Below are positions 22,101 to 31,706 of a stretch of 64,000 nucleotides of DNA, one piece after another. The position numbers were made by a program, and so were the translations under genes. The notes below the pieces were generated by a model. It made no database searches. It was given only the letters and a program-made list of their open reading frames with translations, and was not told the DNA's origin. The stretch comes from Pyropia yezoensis (taxonomy: Eukaryota; Rhodophyta; Bangiophyceae; Bangiales; Bangiaceae): the NCBI GenBank assembly GCA_009829735.1, contig CM020620.1, positions 16,760,354 through 16,824,353 of the forward strand, written 5' to 3'. Within the stretch, counting starts at the first letter, position 1. Each line of letters starts with the position of its first letter.

Positions 22101-22607
22101 GCGGAGGTGTTGAACCTACCCCCGTATCGGGATCCGCAGGCTGGAGTTGTCCCCTTGCCCCGTCATTCTTTGCGCATCCGGCGTACTCAGCCGGGTGAGC
22201 CTAGCTACCGTGGGTGGGCGTCCACCAAGGCTGTCCCTGACCTTGGTATTCCCACGGTTATCCATGACCCTCTTCAGGTCATAGCCCCGTGGTTCGGTAA
22301 TCCGATACCGGTGGGGGCTGGTCGTCATCCCCGTGAGTGGGACTCTACGGGTGGGGAGCGTGAGGCGTCCCGTCGTCGGGGGGAGTCCCGCGGGGTTTAC
22401 GGTGGGGACCCTTCCATGGGGTCTTACCGTGCCCCGTACCGGGCGCCACCGGCTCGGGTTGTAGCCGTATCGGCTCCTGTGGCTCCTCTGGCTGCGCCAG
22501 TGTCTCCTTCCGTCCCTGTCATGCCTGACTGGGGTCCCTGTCTATGGTATGAGGGCGTTGACGCCCTTATTACCCGCGAGCTGCGGGAGGGTCTCTCTGT
22601 TAGGTAG
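22101..22607 (+). CDS. Element A antisense ORF 2 (in frame after the ORF 1 stop)
   Basis: It follows the TAG at 22098-22100 without changing frame and stays open for about 168 codons to TAG at 22605. The first possible start is GTG at 22107; there is no early ATG. It is Pro/Arg-rich with REASRRRGESRG and APPARVVAVSAPVAPLAAP. Because it continues the frame of ORF 1, it might be made only by readthrough, or it may be the decayed second half of one gene. Element B has the same layout. Confidence 0.35.
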   Translation, partial: AEVLNLPPYRDPQAGVVPLPRHSLRIRRTQPGEPSYRGWASTKAVPDLGIPTVIHDPLQVIAPWFGNPIPVGAGRHPREWDSTGGEREASRRRGESRGVYGGDPSMGSYRAPYRAPPARVVAVSAPVAPLAAPVSPSVPVMPDWGPCLWYEGVDALITRELREGLSVR

Positions 22608-23287
22608 GGGGATATCTCCCGAGGTGCTGCGCTGATTGGTACCGCGTGCTGCTTCGGTGGGGTGCTAGACCGCCTCCAGCTAGCTCCGGAGGAAGTGGAG
22701 GCTGGTCGCAGCACTCTCGTGGAGCTATGCACTGAGGTAACTCAGGCGATAGACCGTCGCGAGATTGCCGACCGGTGGAGCATGGAGGTGTACGCGTCTA
22801 CGCGTGAGTGGCCTCTTTCGGGCAGCGGGGGTACCCCCTGAAGAGTGCTGTTGCTATGAGGGAGAGGGACCCGGTGACCCTTATGGTGGCCGGGTAGTAG
22901 TTAGTATAAACTCATCCCCCGCTGGGTCGTTTGCATGACTCTGATTGCTGCCGTCGTGGAGTACCCCTTCTGCCTTACCCGTGGCTTGCCTCGGTTTTTT
23001 TCGCGCCCCGACCCATCCTGGTTGGGTCATACTCGTGAAATTCAACCTTCCTCAATCCGTCACTCGCCCCCATGGATGAAGGTTTACCTTGGTGTAAGCC
23101 TTAGGCTGCTCTGAAATTATCAGGGTTACTCTTTTCCTTCAAAAAACACTTGTTCAAGTCAATAGCCCACGTAGTTTGCCTAAGCTCGCTCCGACTTAGT
23201 GAGCCTAAGTCTTGCCGATTCCATGTGACACCCTACTTAGTAGGTGTAAGCCTCACCCCCCAATAGCCGAAGTCGGTGCCGGTTGGG

Positions 23288-24231
23288 TTGCTATAGTAGG
23301 CGGCGTCGCCTCATGTAAGGCATGAGGAGCTGGCGGGGTATATTCGCCGCCTTTTTCCAGGTGGGTGAGTCGTATCCGACCCACATTACTTTGACGGACC
23401 AGGGCCCTGGTAGGTCCACGTCGGTGTGTCCGACAATGCTCTCTACTTGGTATCGGATTCCATCCGGCCCCACCGGGTCATCTGACTGGTGGGCGGTAAG
23501 AGCTTCATGTCACAACCAAGTCGGTGCTGTCTGAGGCTGTTCCGGCTTCGGAGCCGGTGTCACATCATTCAGATTGATGCGTTGCATCTCCGTATCGGAG
23601 TGGAGGATGACAGAGTGATCATCTCTGTGTTGTATCTGGTACGGTCCCTTGACCGGTCGCATGGGCTTTTGCCCTCGGAACGTCTGGTGTCTGATATAGA
23701 CCCATTCACCTGTCACCAGAGTCGCGTTGCGCACCCGTAGTCGGGCGTCAAAGTTCTTCTCGTATCGAAGTTGTGTTCGGTCAAGGGCACCCTTGAGTTT
23801 AGGTGTTATCCACAACAGCTTGTCCAACCAATCTCAGTGGATTCGCTCTGCCGGTCGGCCCTTCGGTATGTCATACCGAGTGCATCTCCCTGGAGGCAGC
23901 GTCAGGTTACCGACGCCCATCGGCAAGACCCACTCCAGTGGAGCAGTGTACGTGCTCCGGTGGGGCCTGGCATTGTATGCCAGGGTGAATACGGACAGAA
24001 GCCTGTCCCACGTGTTCGTGTGTTCCGCCATGTAGCATTGGAGCATCTTGACGATGGTGCGGTTGAACCGCCCCACGTTTCCGTTGGTTTGCGGGTGGTA
24101 GTCGGATGCCCGACGTGGTTCGATCCCGAACATGCCCATGACCTTTTTTTTTTTTGGAGAATGCTGAAGTCAGGTTCGCTCCGTTGTCGGAGAGGAGTTG
24201 CTTCATCACTCCGTAGGCACTGATCCAGTGG
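23288..24231 (-). pseudogene. Element A pol, 3' part: integrase C-half, GPY/F-like region, chromodomain
   Basis: Read on the minus strand: the second catalytic Asp region (LLSDNGANLTSAF), a frame break in a 12-nt T run at about 24145, then the Glu-box region YHPQTNGNVGRFNRTI at about 24095-24050. A TGA follows at 23834, then a basic linker with RLRVRNATLVTGEWVYIRHQ (GPY/F-like SH3 fold). A second TGA follows at 23510, then a chromodomain (YQVESIVGH, then VKVMWVGYDSPTWKKAANI) at about 23450-23300. Order and motifs are those of a Ty3/gypsy chromovirus. The upstream half is displaced to 33611-34505 by element B. Two stops and a frameshift mark it as dead. Confidence 0.88.
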
Positions 24232-24236
24232 TCAAC
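24232..24236. repeat. Target-site duplication, left copy (TCAAC)
   Basis: TCAAC directly precedes the 5' LTR. The same five bases follow the 3' LTR at 33606-33610. Five bp is the usual gypsy target duplication. Confidence 0.9.
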
Positions 24237-24705
24237 TGTGGCAGTATTGACCCCCAGGTAGGGGGGCAACACGTGCCATGCATGGGGCGGCAGGCCACTA
24301 GCCTGACCCGTTCCTCCCCCTGCATTTGGGTCCATATTCCCTAAGTTTGGGATAGTTAGCTTAGTAGTAAATCCAACTTGGATTTAAGGGTTTTCTGCAT
24401 TTATCGTCTTGAATTTTCGTGTGGCCCGGTGGGCAGGTGCTGGGGTGGGAGATTCTGAGTGGCGAGATTCTGAGGGGACCCTGGGGGGATAAGGGGAGGG
24501 ACAGCGGGGCTTGGCCCTGCGTCCCCGTCCCGACGAAGAAACTGTTGGACCACACACCATCCTCTTGTTTGTCAGTGGGGGGTTTGCCCCACAACAGGGA
24601 CAGAGTGTGTGCGACTTGCACTTCTTCCGGTTCCCCCGACACGGGAGGCAGCCCTTGTGCACCGCCCCAACTTGGGTGTCGCGTGTGCGAGAGGGTTTTG
24701 CCACA
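24237..24705 (+). repeat. 5' LTR of element B
   Basis: 469 bp, identical to 33137-33605 over roughly its first 290 bp and differing at about 11 positions after that. Begins TGTGGCAGTATTG and ends TTTTGCCACA. Its left end abuts TCAAC. Confidence 0.95.
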
Positions 24706-24707
24706 CT

Positions 24708-24725
24708 TGGTGGAGCAGCAGGGGA
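24708..24725 (+). promoter_or_regulatory. Candidate tRNA primer-binding site
   Basis: TGGTGGAGCAGCAGGGGA begins two bases after the 5' LTR with the TGG expected to pair with a tRNA CCA end. The matching tRNA was not identified, so this rests on position and the TGG start. Confidence 0.6.
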
Positions 24726-24880
24726 CAGAGGTAAGCTTTACCTCCGGGTGCACCCGGGTGTAGGGGGCCCTCTGTCTCAGAGGAGCGGTGGACTTGGACC
24801 GTGTCGTACGGATCGTTAGCCAACATGGCTAGTTCGGACCCCCGTCGTCTGGGGAGTACACGGGTGACGCACGTACTTCA

Positions 24881-26770
24881 GTGCCTTTGAATACTGGTGA
24901 GACACAGGTAGGGCTACCTGGGGTCGCAGAGGGACTGGAGGTCCCTCAAGCCAGCAGGACTGGAAGTGCGGGCGGGCAACAGGCCTCCCCGACTCAGTCG
25001 GGAGTTCATTCGGGTGACACTTCTGATGTGGGTGGGACGAAGTCTGGCCACCGTGTGGTACACTCAACGGGAACGTCCCAAGGTGAGAGGACTGCCCCCG
25101 CGGGTTCCACTCGGGTTGGAGCCAACTTTGGCTTGGAGCCGTCGCCAACTAGGCCTTCGGAGGACGGCGGACCTCCGTTGGTCGGCGATGGGCTCGCGCC
25201 CATGCCCCCGGTTGAGACCCCTGAGGATCGTGGTTACCCCTCAGGTGGACTCCCAGAAGTGGACCGAGACTCAACTGGAGTCGACAATCCACTCCTCGCG
25301 GAAACTGTCCGTCGGGGAGCGACCAATGTGTTGCGGCAGACTTTGCCAGACCTGGTGGTCACGATGACGAAGACTATTCTGAATCATATTGTGGCGAGTT
25401 TGCCAGATGGCCTTAATGTCCAGACTGGATTGGGGTTTTCGAGCCCGCAGACGCAGGGGGAATCCCTCCTCACGCCTATGTCGGGTCGCCCCGAGCAGGG
25501 GGCGACACCTGCCACTCCCAACGAGGGAGCCACACCATTCTCGGTGGGGCGTACGCCCCTCACGGGGGAGCTCCCCTCGGAAGCGCCGGCGGCTACACCA
25601 AGCTCGCCGCGACAGACGACAGGCACTGTGGGTCAACTTACCCCAGTGCCACAGCGGCTTTTCCCTCAATGTGAGGTGCCGCCCAAGATCCAGGTAGCCA
25701 ACCCGGTCTACCAGCGGATCTTTGATTGTGAGACCTACGCCCTCCACAACAAGTCGGTGGCGTATGGTCCTGTCCAGGCCCGAGCCATGGGCCGTGCCAA
25801 GAAGAATGCACTTCACTCTTTTGGGCACAAAGCGGAGTGGGATGGAACTCCCCCCCTCCGTGTCTTTGAGTTACTACGTCGTTTCACAAAAGCCTGTGAC
25901 GACAATGCCATAAGTGAAGGCATTGCTTTCTATATGCTACAGGAGTTTACGAACGGCGACCTGCGGACAGAACATATGTCCGTCACGCCCAGTTCCTCAA
26001 ATGGAGGCGCTGGTGAGGTGACGTCCTATTTGGAGCTCGTCAACTGGTTCTTGAGAGCCATGGTGGATGAAGCAGCGTTGGCTTCTCAAGTTGAGGAGTT
26101 TACCCAAGCTCACCAGGAAGAGGCTGAGGACGAGTTGTCCTTTGCGGAGCGAGTTCGTAAGCTCAACAATCTTTGTGGGTTCCTTCATCCACAAACTGTG
26201 GTGAAGAGTCGGTTTGTGGAGGGACTCCATTGGTCAGTCCGGATGGAGACCCGGGAGCATAACACTGCCCGGGCGACCATGGCCGAGTTGGCTAGGTTCG
26301 CCTACCGCAGAGGTGAGGCCTACCGCAAGTTGCGGGAGGAACAACGCCAGGAGCGTCAAGCCGAGTTGGCCAAGGAACGCGAGGAGGCGCGCCAGGCCAG
26401 AGAGTTGAGAGAGGCACACCGAATCCGCAATGAGAGGGTAGTAGCTGCCGTGGGAACTTCCCAGGGTACCTCTTCGTCTTCCCCAGTCGGGAAGACCCCC
26501 CCGGGAACTGACAATCGGTGTGGGAACTGCAACTCCGAGGGACACTGGGCATATGATTGCCCCAAGTTGAGTAAACGCATTCAACAACTTGTTAGGAATG
26601 CGAATAAGAAGTCGGCTACGAACGAAGTACGTTCACGCCGCGAGGGTGGATCTCGACCGGTAGTGGCGGTCGCCACACCCTCGGCGGAGGGGGCAGACAC
26701 GTCGTCCTCGGACTCGTCGTCTTCCCCTTCGCCCTCGGATTCAGACGCCAAGTCGGCGGGAAACGAATGA
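24881..26770 (+). CDS. gag: Element B gag (capsid and nucleocapsid)
   Basis: The open frame runs 24833-26770 with no early ATG. GTG 24881 is the nominal start, and an out-of-frame ATG at 24825 hints at a frameshift near the start. The N-terminal ~280 residues are Pro/Gly/Thr-rich. A retrotransposon-gag capsid region spans about 25790-26330 (LRRFTKACDDNAI, FAERVRKLNNLCGF, KSRFVEGLHWSVR), followed by a charged helix rich in REEQRQER-type residues. A CCHC zinc knuckle (CGNCNSEGHWAYDC) lies at 26519-26560, then a Ser/Asp-rich tail. The stop TGA overlaps the ATG of the protease frame in ATGA at 26767, a -1 relationship seen in gag-pro junctions. Confidence 0.88.
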   Translation: MPLNTGETQVGLPGVAEGLEVPQASRTGSAGGQQASPTQSGVHSGDTSDVGGTKSGHRVVHSTGTSQGERTAPAGSTRVGANFGLEPSPTRPSEDGGPPLVGDGLAPMPPVETPEDRGYPSGGLPEVDRDSTGVDNPLLAETVRRGATNVLRQTLPDLVVTMTKTILNHIVASLPDGLNVQTGLGFSSPQTQGESLLTPMSGRPEQGATPATPNEGATPFSVGRTPLTGELPSEAPAATPSSPRQTTGTVGQLTPVPQRLFPQCEVPPKIQVANPVYQRIFDCETYALHNKSVAYGPVQARAMGRAKKNALHSFGHKAEWDGTPPLRVFELLRRFTKACDDNAISEGIAFYMLQEFTNGDLRTEHMSVTPSSSNGGAGEVTSYLELVNWFLRAMVDEAALASQVEEFTQAHQEEAEDELSFAERVRKLNNLCGFLHPQTVVKSRFVEGLHWSVRMETREHNTARATMAELARFAYRRGEAYRKLREEQRQERQAELAKEREEARQARELREAHRIRNERVVAAVGTSQGTSSSSPVGKTPPGTDNRCGNCNSEGHWAYDCPKLSKRIQQLVRNANKKSATNEVRSRREGGSRPVVAVATPSAEGADTSSSDSSSSPSPSDSDAKSAGNE

Positions 26771-27486
26771 CCGTTGGAGCTGGCCGTCCTAAGCTCAAAA
26801 CGGCAGCCTCGGCCAAGGGGGTCAAGAGGACGAACCAACCCTGCCGGATATTGCGACGACCCAAGGGAGTCCGCCCACCTCGGGTAGGACTCCCCAAGAA
26901 CGTAAACCCACGTCGGGTCATCGCGGTGCTGACGGGTGAGAACTTCCAGGTGGCTGGACGGGTGCAACTAGCCCCCGGCCGTGCCTGTTGTGCCCGAATC
27001 GTACTTGATACCCGGTCAGGAGCCTCCTTGATACGCACGTCGCTATTACCAAAGGAGATGAAGCTCCAACGCTGGAAGTCTAAAGCTGACCATCTGATCG
27101 ATATCAATGGTCGGGTACTTCCCATCGTTGGTGCCGTGACCCTACCAACTAGGTTGGAAACCCATGAGGTCGACGTGACCTATGGATTAGTCGAGAATGT
27201 ATCGGTACCCCTGCTTCTGGGTACCCCTTATGTTGTAACACAAGTGCCTTTGATTTGTGGCCCTGAGTATTGGGTCAAGTTGATGAATGGGGAGACCATC
27301 CCCATCCTTGGTAAGGGAAAATCTGTGGCTCCTGTGACAGTCTCACAGTCGAAGCCTGTTTGCTCTGTGAGGGAAGGGTTTACTGCTACCGTACGTTTAG
27401 CCCGTAAAGTCACGTTGCCCCCCAACTCGGTGGCGCACGTCGACGTTGTAACTGATTATACGGGGAACGGGTTGGTGCACCCTCAC
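26767..27486 (+). CDS. Element B protease region (pol N-terminus)
   Basis: ATG at 26767 overlaps the gag stop. A retroviral-type aspartic protease fold is suggested by ARIVLDTRSGASLIRT at about 26992-27039, followed by a flap-like region and VPLLLGTPYVV (the ILG-like motif) at about 27205. The active-site triplet should read D-T/S-G, but here the residue after Thr is Arg (codon 27013-27015), with Ser-Gly-Ala next. This may disable the enzyme. The frame stays open to 27630, but homology moves to another frame at about 27487, near a run of five C. Confidence 0.75.
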
Positions 27487-29955
27487 CCCCGTCTTGCACC
27501 AAGTGCATGTTGCCCTTGGCACGATGGACTCCAAAGCCGGGGTTCCGTGGAGGATGCAGGTTATGAACCTGGGCCCGACGCCCAAGTACTTCAAGTCGGG
27601 AGCCAAGTTCGGCTATATCGACCAACATGAGGGACCGGTAGTAGCGGTCACCCTCAATGCGGGCGCGAGTAGCGACCCGAAGTCCGGAAAGGAGAAGCAC
27701 CAAGCCAAGTCGGCCGCCTCTCCTCGGCCCCGTGTGAACATGGAGGGTGTTCCACCCAGGTTGAGGGTTCAAGTTGAACGTCTCTTGGACCAATATCACA
27801 AGTTGTGGGATGGTCAATTGGGACTCATGAGAGCCACCCAACACCGGATCGAGTTGAAGCCCGGTGCACCCCCTATACGTATACAACCGTATAGGGGAGG
27901 GCCCCGTTCAAGGGCCCTCGTTAAGGAGCAAGTCGCTCGCATGGAGGCCCTCGATGTGATTGAGGCCAGTAACGCCGAGTGGGCGAGCCCGGTGGTTATT
28001 GTCCCCAAAGCTCATGGGACCCCACGGTTCTGTATTGACTACCGTAAGCTCAACGAGAGCACGGTGACGGACAGTTATCCCCTACCTAGGATGGACGACT
28101 GTCTGGACTCTCTGGGGTAGGCAAACGTGCTCTCTACCCTGGACTGTAACGCGGGGTACTGGCGAATTCCCATTGCCCCGGAAGACAGGCATAAAACTAC
28201 CTTTACCTGTCACTGTGGTACCTACCAGTGCAAGCGACTACCGTTCGGACTGTGCAACGCGCCGGCAACTTTCCAGCGCGCTATGGACATGATTCTGGCC
28301 GGAGTACGGTGGCAGATCTGTCTCGTGTACCTAGACGATATCATTGTGTTCTCCCGAAGTCCGGAGGAACACATTGGCCATCTTGGCCAGGTGTTCAAGC
28401 TACTTGCTGACGCCGGTGTGTCACTGAAGGCGAGTAAGTTCCACCTCTTCACTCAAGGGGTGGAATACTTGGGACATGTTGTCCGCCCGGGGCGCCTCAG
28501 TGTCAACGAGAAGAACTTGAGGGCCATTCGTATGGCTCAGTACCCCCGGACCCAGACCCAGATGAGGAGCTTCCTCGGGATGTGTAACGTGTACCGACGT
28601 CTCACCAAGGGCTTCGCGAAGGTGGCGAAGCCGCTGAATGAGCTAGTTAGCTCAACGCTACCGAAGCACCTGCCTCCCCCAAGTCGGGTGGAGCAGGAAT
28701 CCTTTGAGACTCTTCGGGACCTTCTGCTGACGCCCCCCATCTTGGCTATTCCCAGGTTGGGAGGCCACTACATCCTGGATGTGGACGCTAGCTACGACCA
28801 ACTTGGTTGTGTGTTGCTTCAGCAGCAGCCGGACAAGGAGTACTTGCCGGTGGGATACTTCAGCAAGGGGCTGAACTCGGCTGAGAAGAACTACGGAGTC
28901 ACCGAGTTGGAAGGACTCGCAGTGGTGTGGGCGGTGACGTCACTTCGTCACTACCTGGAGGGTGAGAAGATCCTCATCCGCTGTGACCACCGCGCGTTGC
29001 AGTTCATCTTCAAGACGGATTGCACGAACACCCGCCTCAACAGGTGGAGGGTGCGACTGGTACCCTTCAACTTTGATATTGAGTACCGACCTGGCAGGCA
29101 ACATGCCCTTGCCGACGGCCTTTCTCGGGTACCTACCAAGGGGCTAGACACTAACTCATTCGATGAGGACATCCCCATCGTGGGGGTGGTCACGCGCTCG
29201 GGTCAAGCATTGGACCCCGAGGCGCCAGGGAACAAGAAGTACTTGCCCCTGTCCCTGGACGAGGTGGTGAAGGCCCAGGCCGAGGACCCCTTCTGCAAAT
29301 CGCAGAGGGATACACTGGATACGGTGGCGGAGACGCGGTTCTTTATCGGAGACGATGGCCTCCTCTTGAGGAGGGGGGTATTCCAGGGGACCGAACAACT
29401 TGTCGTCCCCGCATCTCTCAAGGACAGTATTCTTGAGAGGGAGCATAACGCTCCCACCAGTGGACACCTGGGGTCTAGTAAACTCTACCAGACCCTGAGG
29501 ACCAGGTACTACTGGCCGTCCATGGTGGTGGACATCTTTAGTTTGGTGGCTGCCTGCACAAGTTGTGCGCAGAACCGTCTGATGGAACGGCGGCCTACTA
29601 CGGCCATGTTACTGTTCCTGGCCAAGAAGCCCTTTGCCGCGTTGGCAATGGACATCCTTGGGCCATTTCCAGTGACCGAGGAGGGCAACCAGTACCTCCT
29701 GGTCATCTGTGATCACTTCACGAAACTTACGCGAGCGATCCCTCTGGCAGAGATCACGGCCATGTCGGTCGTGTCAGCCTTCCTAGATCACTGGGTTGCC
29801 GCGTATGGCATCCCGGACAATACACTATCGGACAATGGACCGCAATTTGCGTCCGTACTGTTTCAGGGAGTGCTGGATATGTTGGGGGTTAAGGCAAACT
29901 ATGCCACCCCCTACCACCCACAAACTAATGGGCAGGTGGAGAGCTTCAACCAAAA
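27487..29955 (+). pseudogene. pol: Element B pol: RT, RNase H, integrase (TAG in RT, frameshift in integrase)
   Basis: Same frame throughout except for a TAG at 28118-28120, located between MDDCLDSLG and ANVLSTLD of the RT fingers/palm. RT motifs: RFCIDYRKLNE (about 28025), LPFGLCNAPATFQ (about 28240) and catalytic YLDD (about 28327-28338). RNase H: DVDASYDQLGCVLL (about 28774) and TELEGLAVVWAV. Integrase: an H-H-C-C zinc site (29448-29574), the first Asp in AMDILGPF (about 29647), the second in LSDNGPQFAS (about 29824) and the Glu in QTNGQVESFNQ (about 29928-29955). At about 29955 the homology continues in a frame one base over. The lesions make this copy defective. Confidence 0.92.
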
Positions 29956-30758
29956 CTATTGTTCGGCAGCTGCGCCACTATGTGAGTGAGCACGTGAAAA
30001 CGTGGGACCAATACATTTCCATTCTTACCACTGCGTACAATTCGCAGGTTCACTCATCTACCGGGGAAGTACCCCTCGCTTTTGAGACCCCCCGTCGCGT
30101 GCGGTCTATTGCCGTGCGGCGGCCGCTCCCAACTAGGAAGGATGATGGCAGTACGCCTACTCCTACTGAGAGTAAGGCGGAGTTCGCTGCTAGGCTTGAA
30201 AAACTCATCCTTAAAGTCAGGGCTGAGATGGACAAAGCGCAAAAGCGCTACAAGCGCACCTTTGACAAAAAGATGCGCAATGCTAAGTATGTCCCCGATC
30301 AGGGAGACTGGGTACTGGCTCACTCACACACCCCAACTGGGGGTAAGTTGGTATTCCAGACGAAGGGGCCGTACCAGGTCCTTCGTACTGATGGGCGGCG
30401 CTTCACCATCGAAAGTGACGATGGGGTCCGCACAGTAAACGGACAGGACGTGGTCAAAGTTGCACCACCGCCTGCAGGCGACCCCGCTTGGGCGTGGGCG
30501 CTGGAGGCGTGGCGCCTGCCCTCGCTGCCTGCGGCCAAACATGGCCCGCAGGAGTACGTGTTCGATAAGTTCATCGACCACGGATGGGATGAGGACACTA
30601 CCCGCCTCATGTTAAGTGTGCGTTGGTTCGGCTATAAGGCCAAGGATGATACGTGTGAATATGTGGAGGACCTTCCCGCTGAGAAGGTCCGGGCATACTG
30701 TGCCCGGAAAGAGATAGACCCTAACAGCCCCCCCTCAACGTCAGAAAAGGCCGGGTAA
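29956..30758 (+). CDS. Element B integrase C-terminus and chromodomain (frame-shifted from pol)
   Basis: It continues the integrase after the frameshift with TIVRQLRHYVSEHVKTWDQ. A basic region follows (KYVPDQGDWVLAHSHTPTGG, then KGPYQVL, about 30286-30385), a GPY/F-like module. At about 30553-30720 lies a chromodomain-like block (EYVFDKFIDHGWDE, LSVRWFGYKAKDDTCEYV, AEKVRAYC), which could direct integration toward marked chromatin. It ends at TAA 30756. The frame is open upstream to 29796 but only the part from about 29956 is homologous. Confidence 0.8.
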
Positions 30759-30854
30759 CGGTGCCAAGAGAGTGCTTCAAGTCGAAGTGGTACGCAGAGT
30801 GGCTTTTAACTACAGCCCTAACCCTCACACTCTCACAGCAATGGCAGCTGCCAA

Positions 30855-31697
30855 CTAGGCATGCATGCTAGACTCTCCAACCCCACGGCCCTCGCCCTCA
30901 CGTGGAGGCGAGCGGCGAGACCCACGCCGATAACGTTTCCCACCAGTCGGCGGGGCCGGCGGCTCCAAGTCGGAACCGTCGCGCCCCTCACGGTTGCGCA
31001 AGTAGCGACGACTGCGGCTACCCTTCTGCTTGTTCTTGCGCGCAAGTTGGCGACGCAGACGCCGGACCGACTCCGACTCTGACGGAGTAGAGGACTCCGA
31101 GACGGAATAAGACAACTCGTCTTCCGATACGGAGGGAGAGCGCCGCGAGCGTCGGCGACGACGGCGAGGAGGCGAGTATGCCCGGCTTGCCCGACGTTTG
31201 CCACGCCCAAGTGGGGCTGGCTGAGGCACAATAGCCCCGATGCGAGCCAACTCGGCCGTCATAAACTCCGTCACCGACTCGCAACTCGCGGTCGCCACCG
31301 CAGTGCGAACGCGCTCCTCAAGTTGAGGAGTTTCGGAAACTTGAAGGGTTGCGGTCGACGCGGCCAACCAGGAAATGGTGCGCACCAACGTGGTGATCAT
31401 CATCTCCGAGGTCAGAGGCGTGGCCGGTAACGCCAACTTGGGGTAAACCGTCAGAAGAGTGGCCCCCAAGTTGGGGGACACCGGGGTGGACGACTCAACG
31501 GCCACGCTTATCGGGATGTACCCGTGCGGCTGGTAGGGGACAGGAGGAAGCGGAGGGGCACGCCGAGGTGGCGGTGCCCGAGTGTAACTGCGACCCCTAC
31601 TCGGGGCCCCCGCAGTGGGTTGAGTCATATGGTCATCGTGAGAAGGCACGGTTACAACTATGGCCATGTCCGGGGGCGGCGCAGTGTGGCAATCCAC
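30855..31697 (-). CDS. Element B antisense ORF 2, Arg/Ser-rich
   Basis: 280 codons on the strand opposite pol; nominal start GTG 31697, first ATG 31667. It lies in the same frame as antisense ORF 1, just after that ORF's TAA (31709-31707). The N-terminal half is Pro-rich; the middle has VRTAVATASCESVTEFMTA. The C-terminal 110 residues are strongly basic with RS/SR pairs (RRRRRSRRSPSVSEDE; SESESVRRLRRQLARKNKQ), like an RNA-binding or nuclear-targeting tail. No family is recognised. The counterpart in element A (22101-22607) is less RS-rich. Confidence 0.45.
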   Translation of the reverse strand: MDCHTAPPPDMAIVVTVPSHDDHMTQPTAGAPSRGRSYTRAPPPRRAPPLPPVPYQPHGYIPISVAVESSTPVSPNLGATLLTVYPKLALPATPLTSEMMITTLVRTISWLAASTATLQVSETPQLEERVRTAVATASCESVTEFMTAELARIGAIVPQPAPLGRGKRRASRAYSPPRRRRRRSRRSPSVSEDELSYSVSESSTPSESESVRRLRRQLARKNKQKGSRSRRYLRNREGRDGSDLEPPAPPTGGKRYRRGSRRSPPREGEGRGVGESSMHA

Positions 31698-31706
31698 CCC
31701 CGGGGC

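Noticed and set aside
24825..24893. ATG 24825 as the gag start
   Set aside because: It opens a 22-codon frame that stops at once and is out of frame with gag; noted only as a possible sign of a frameshift.
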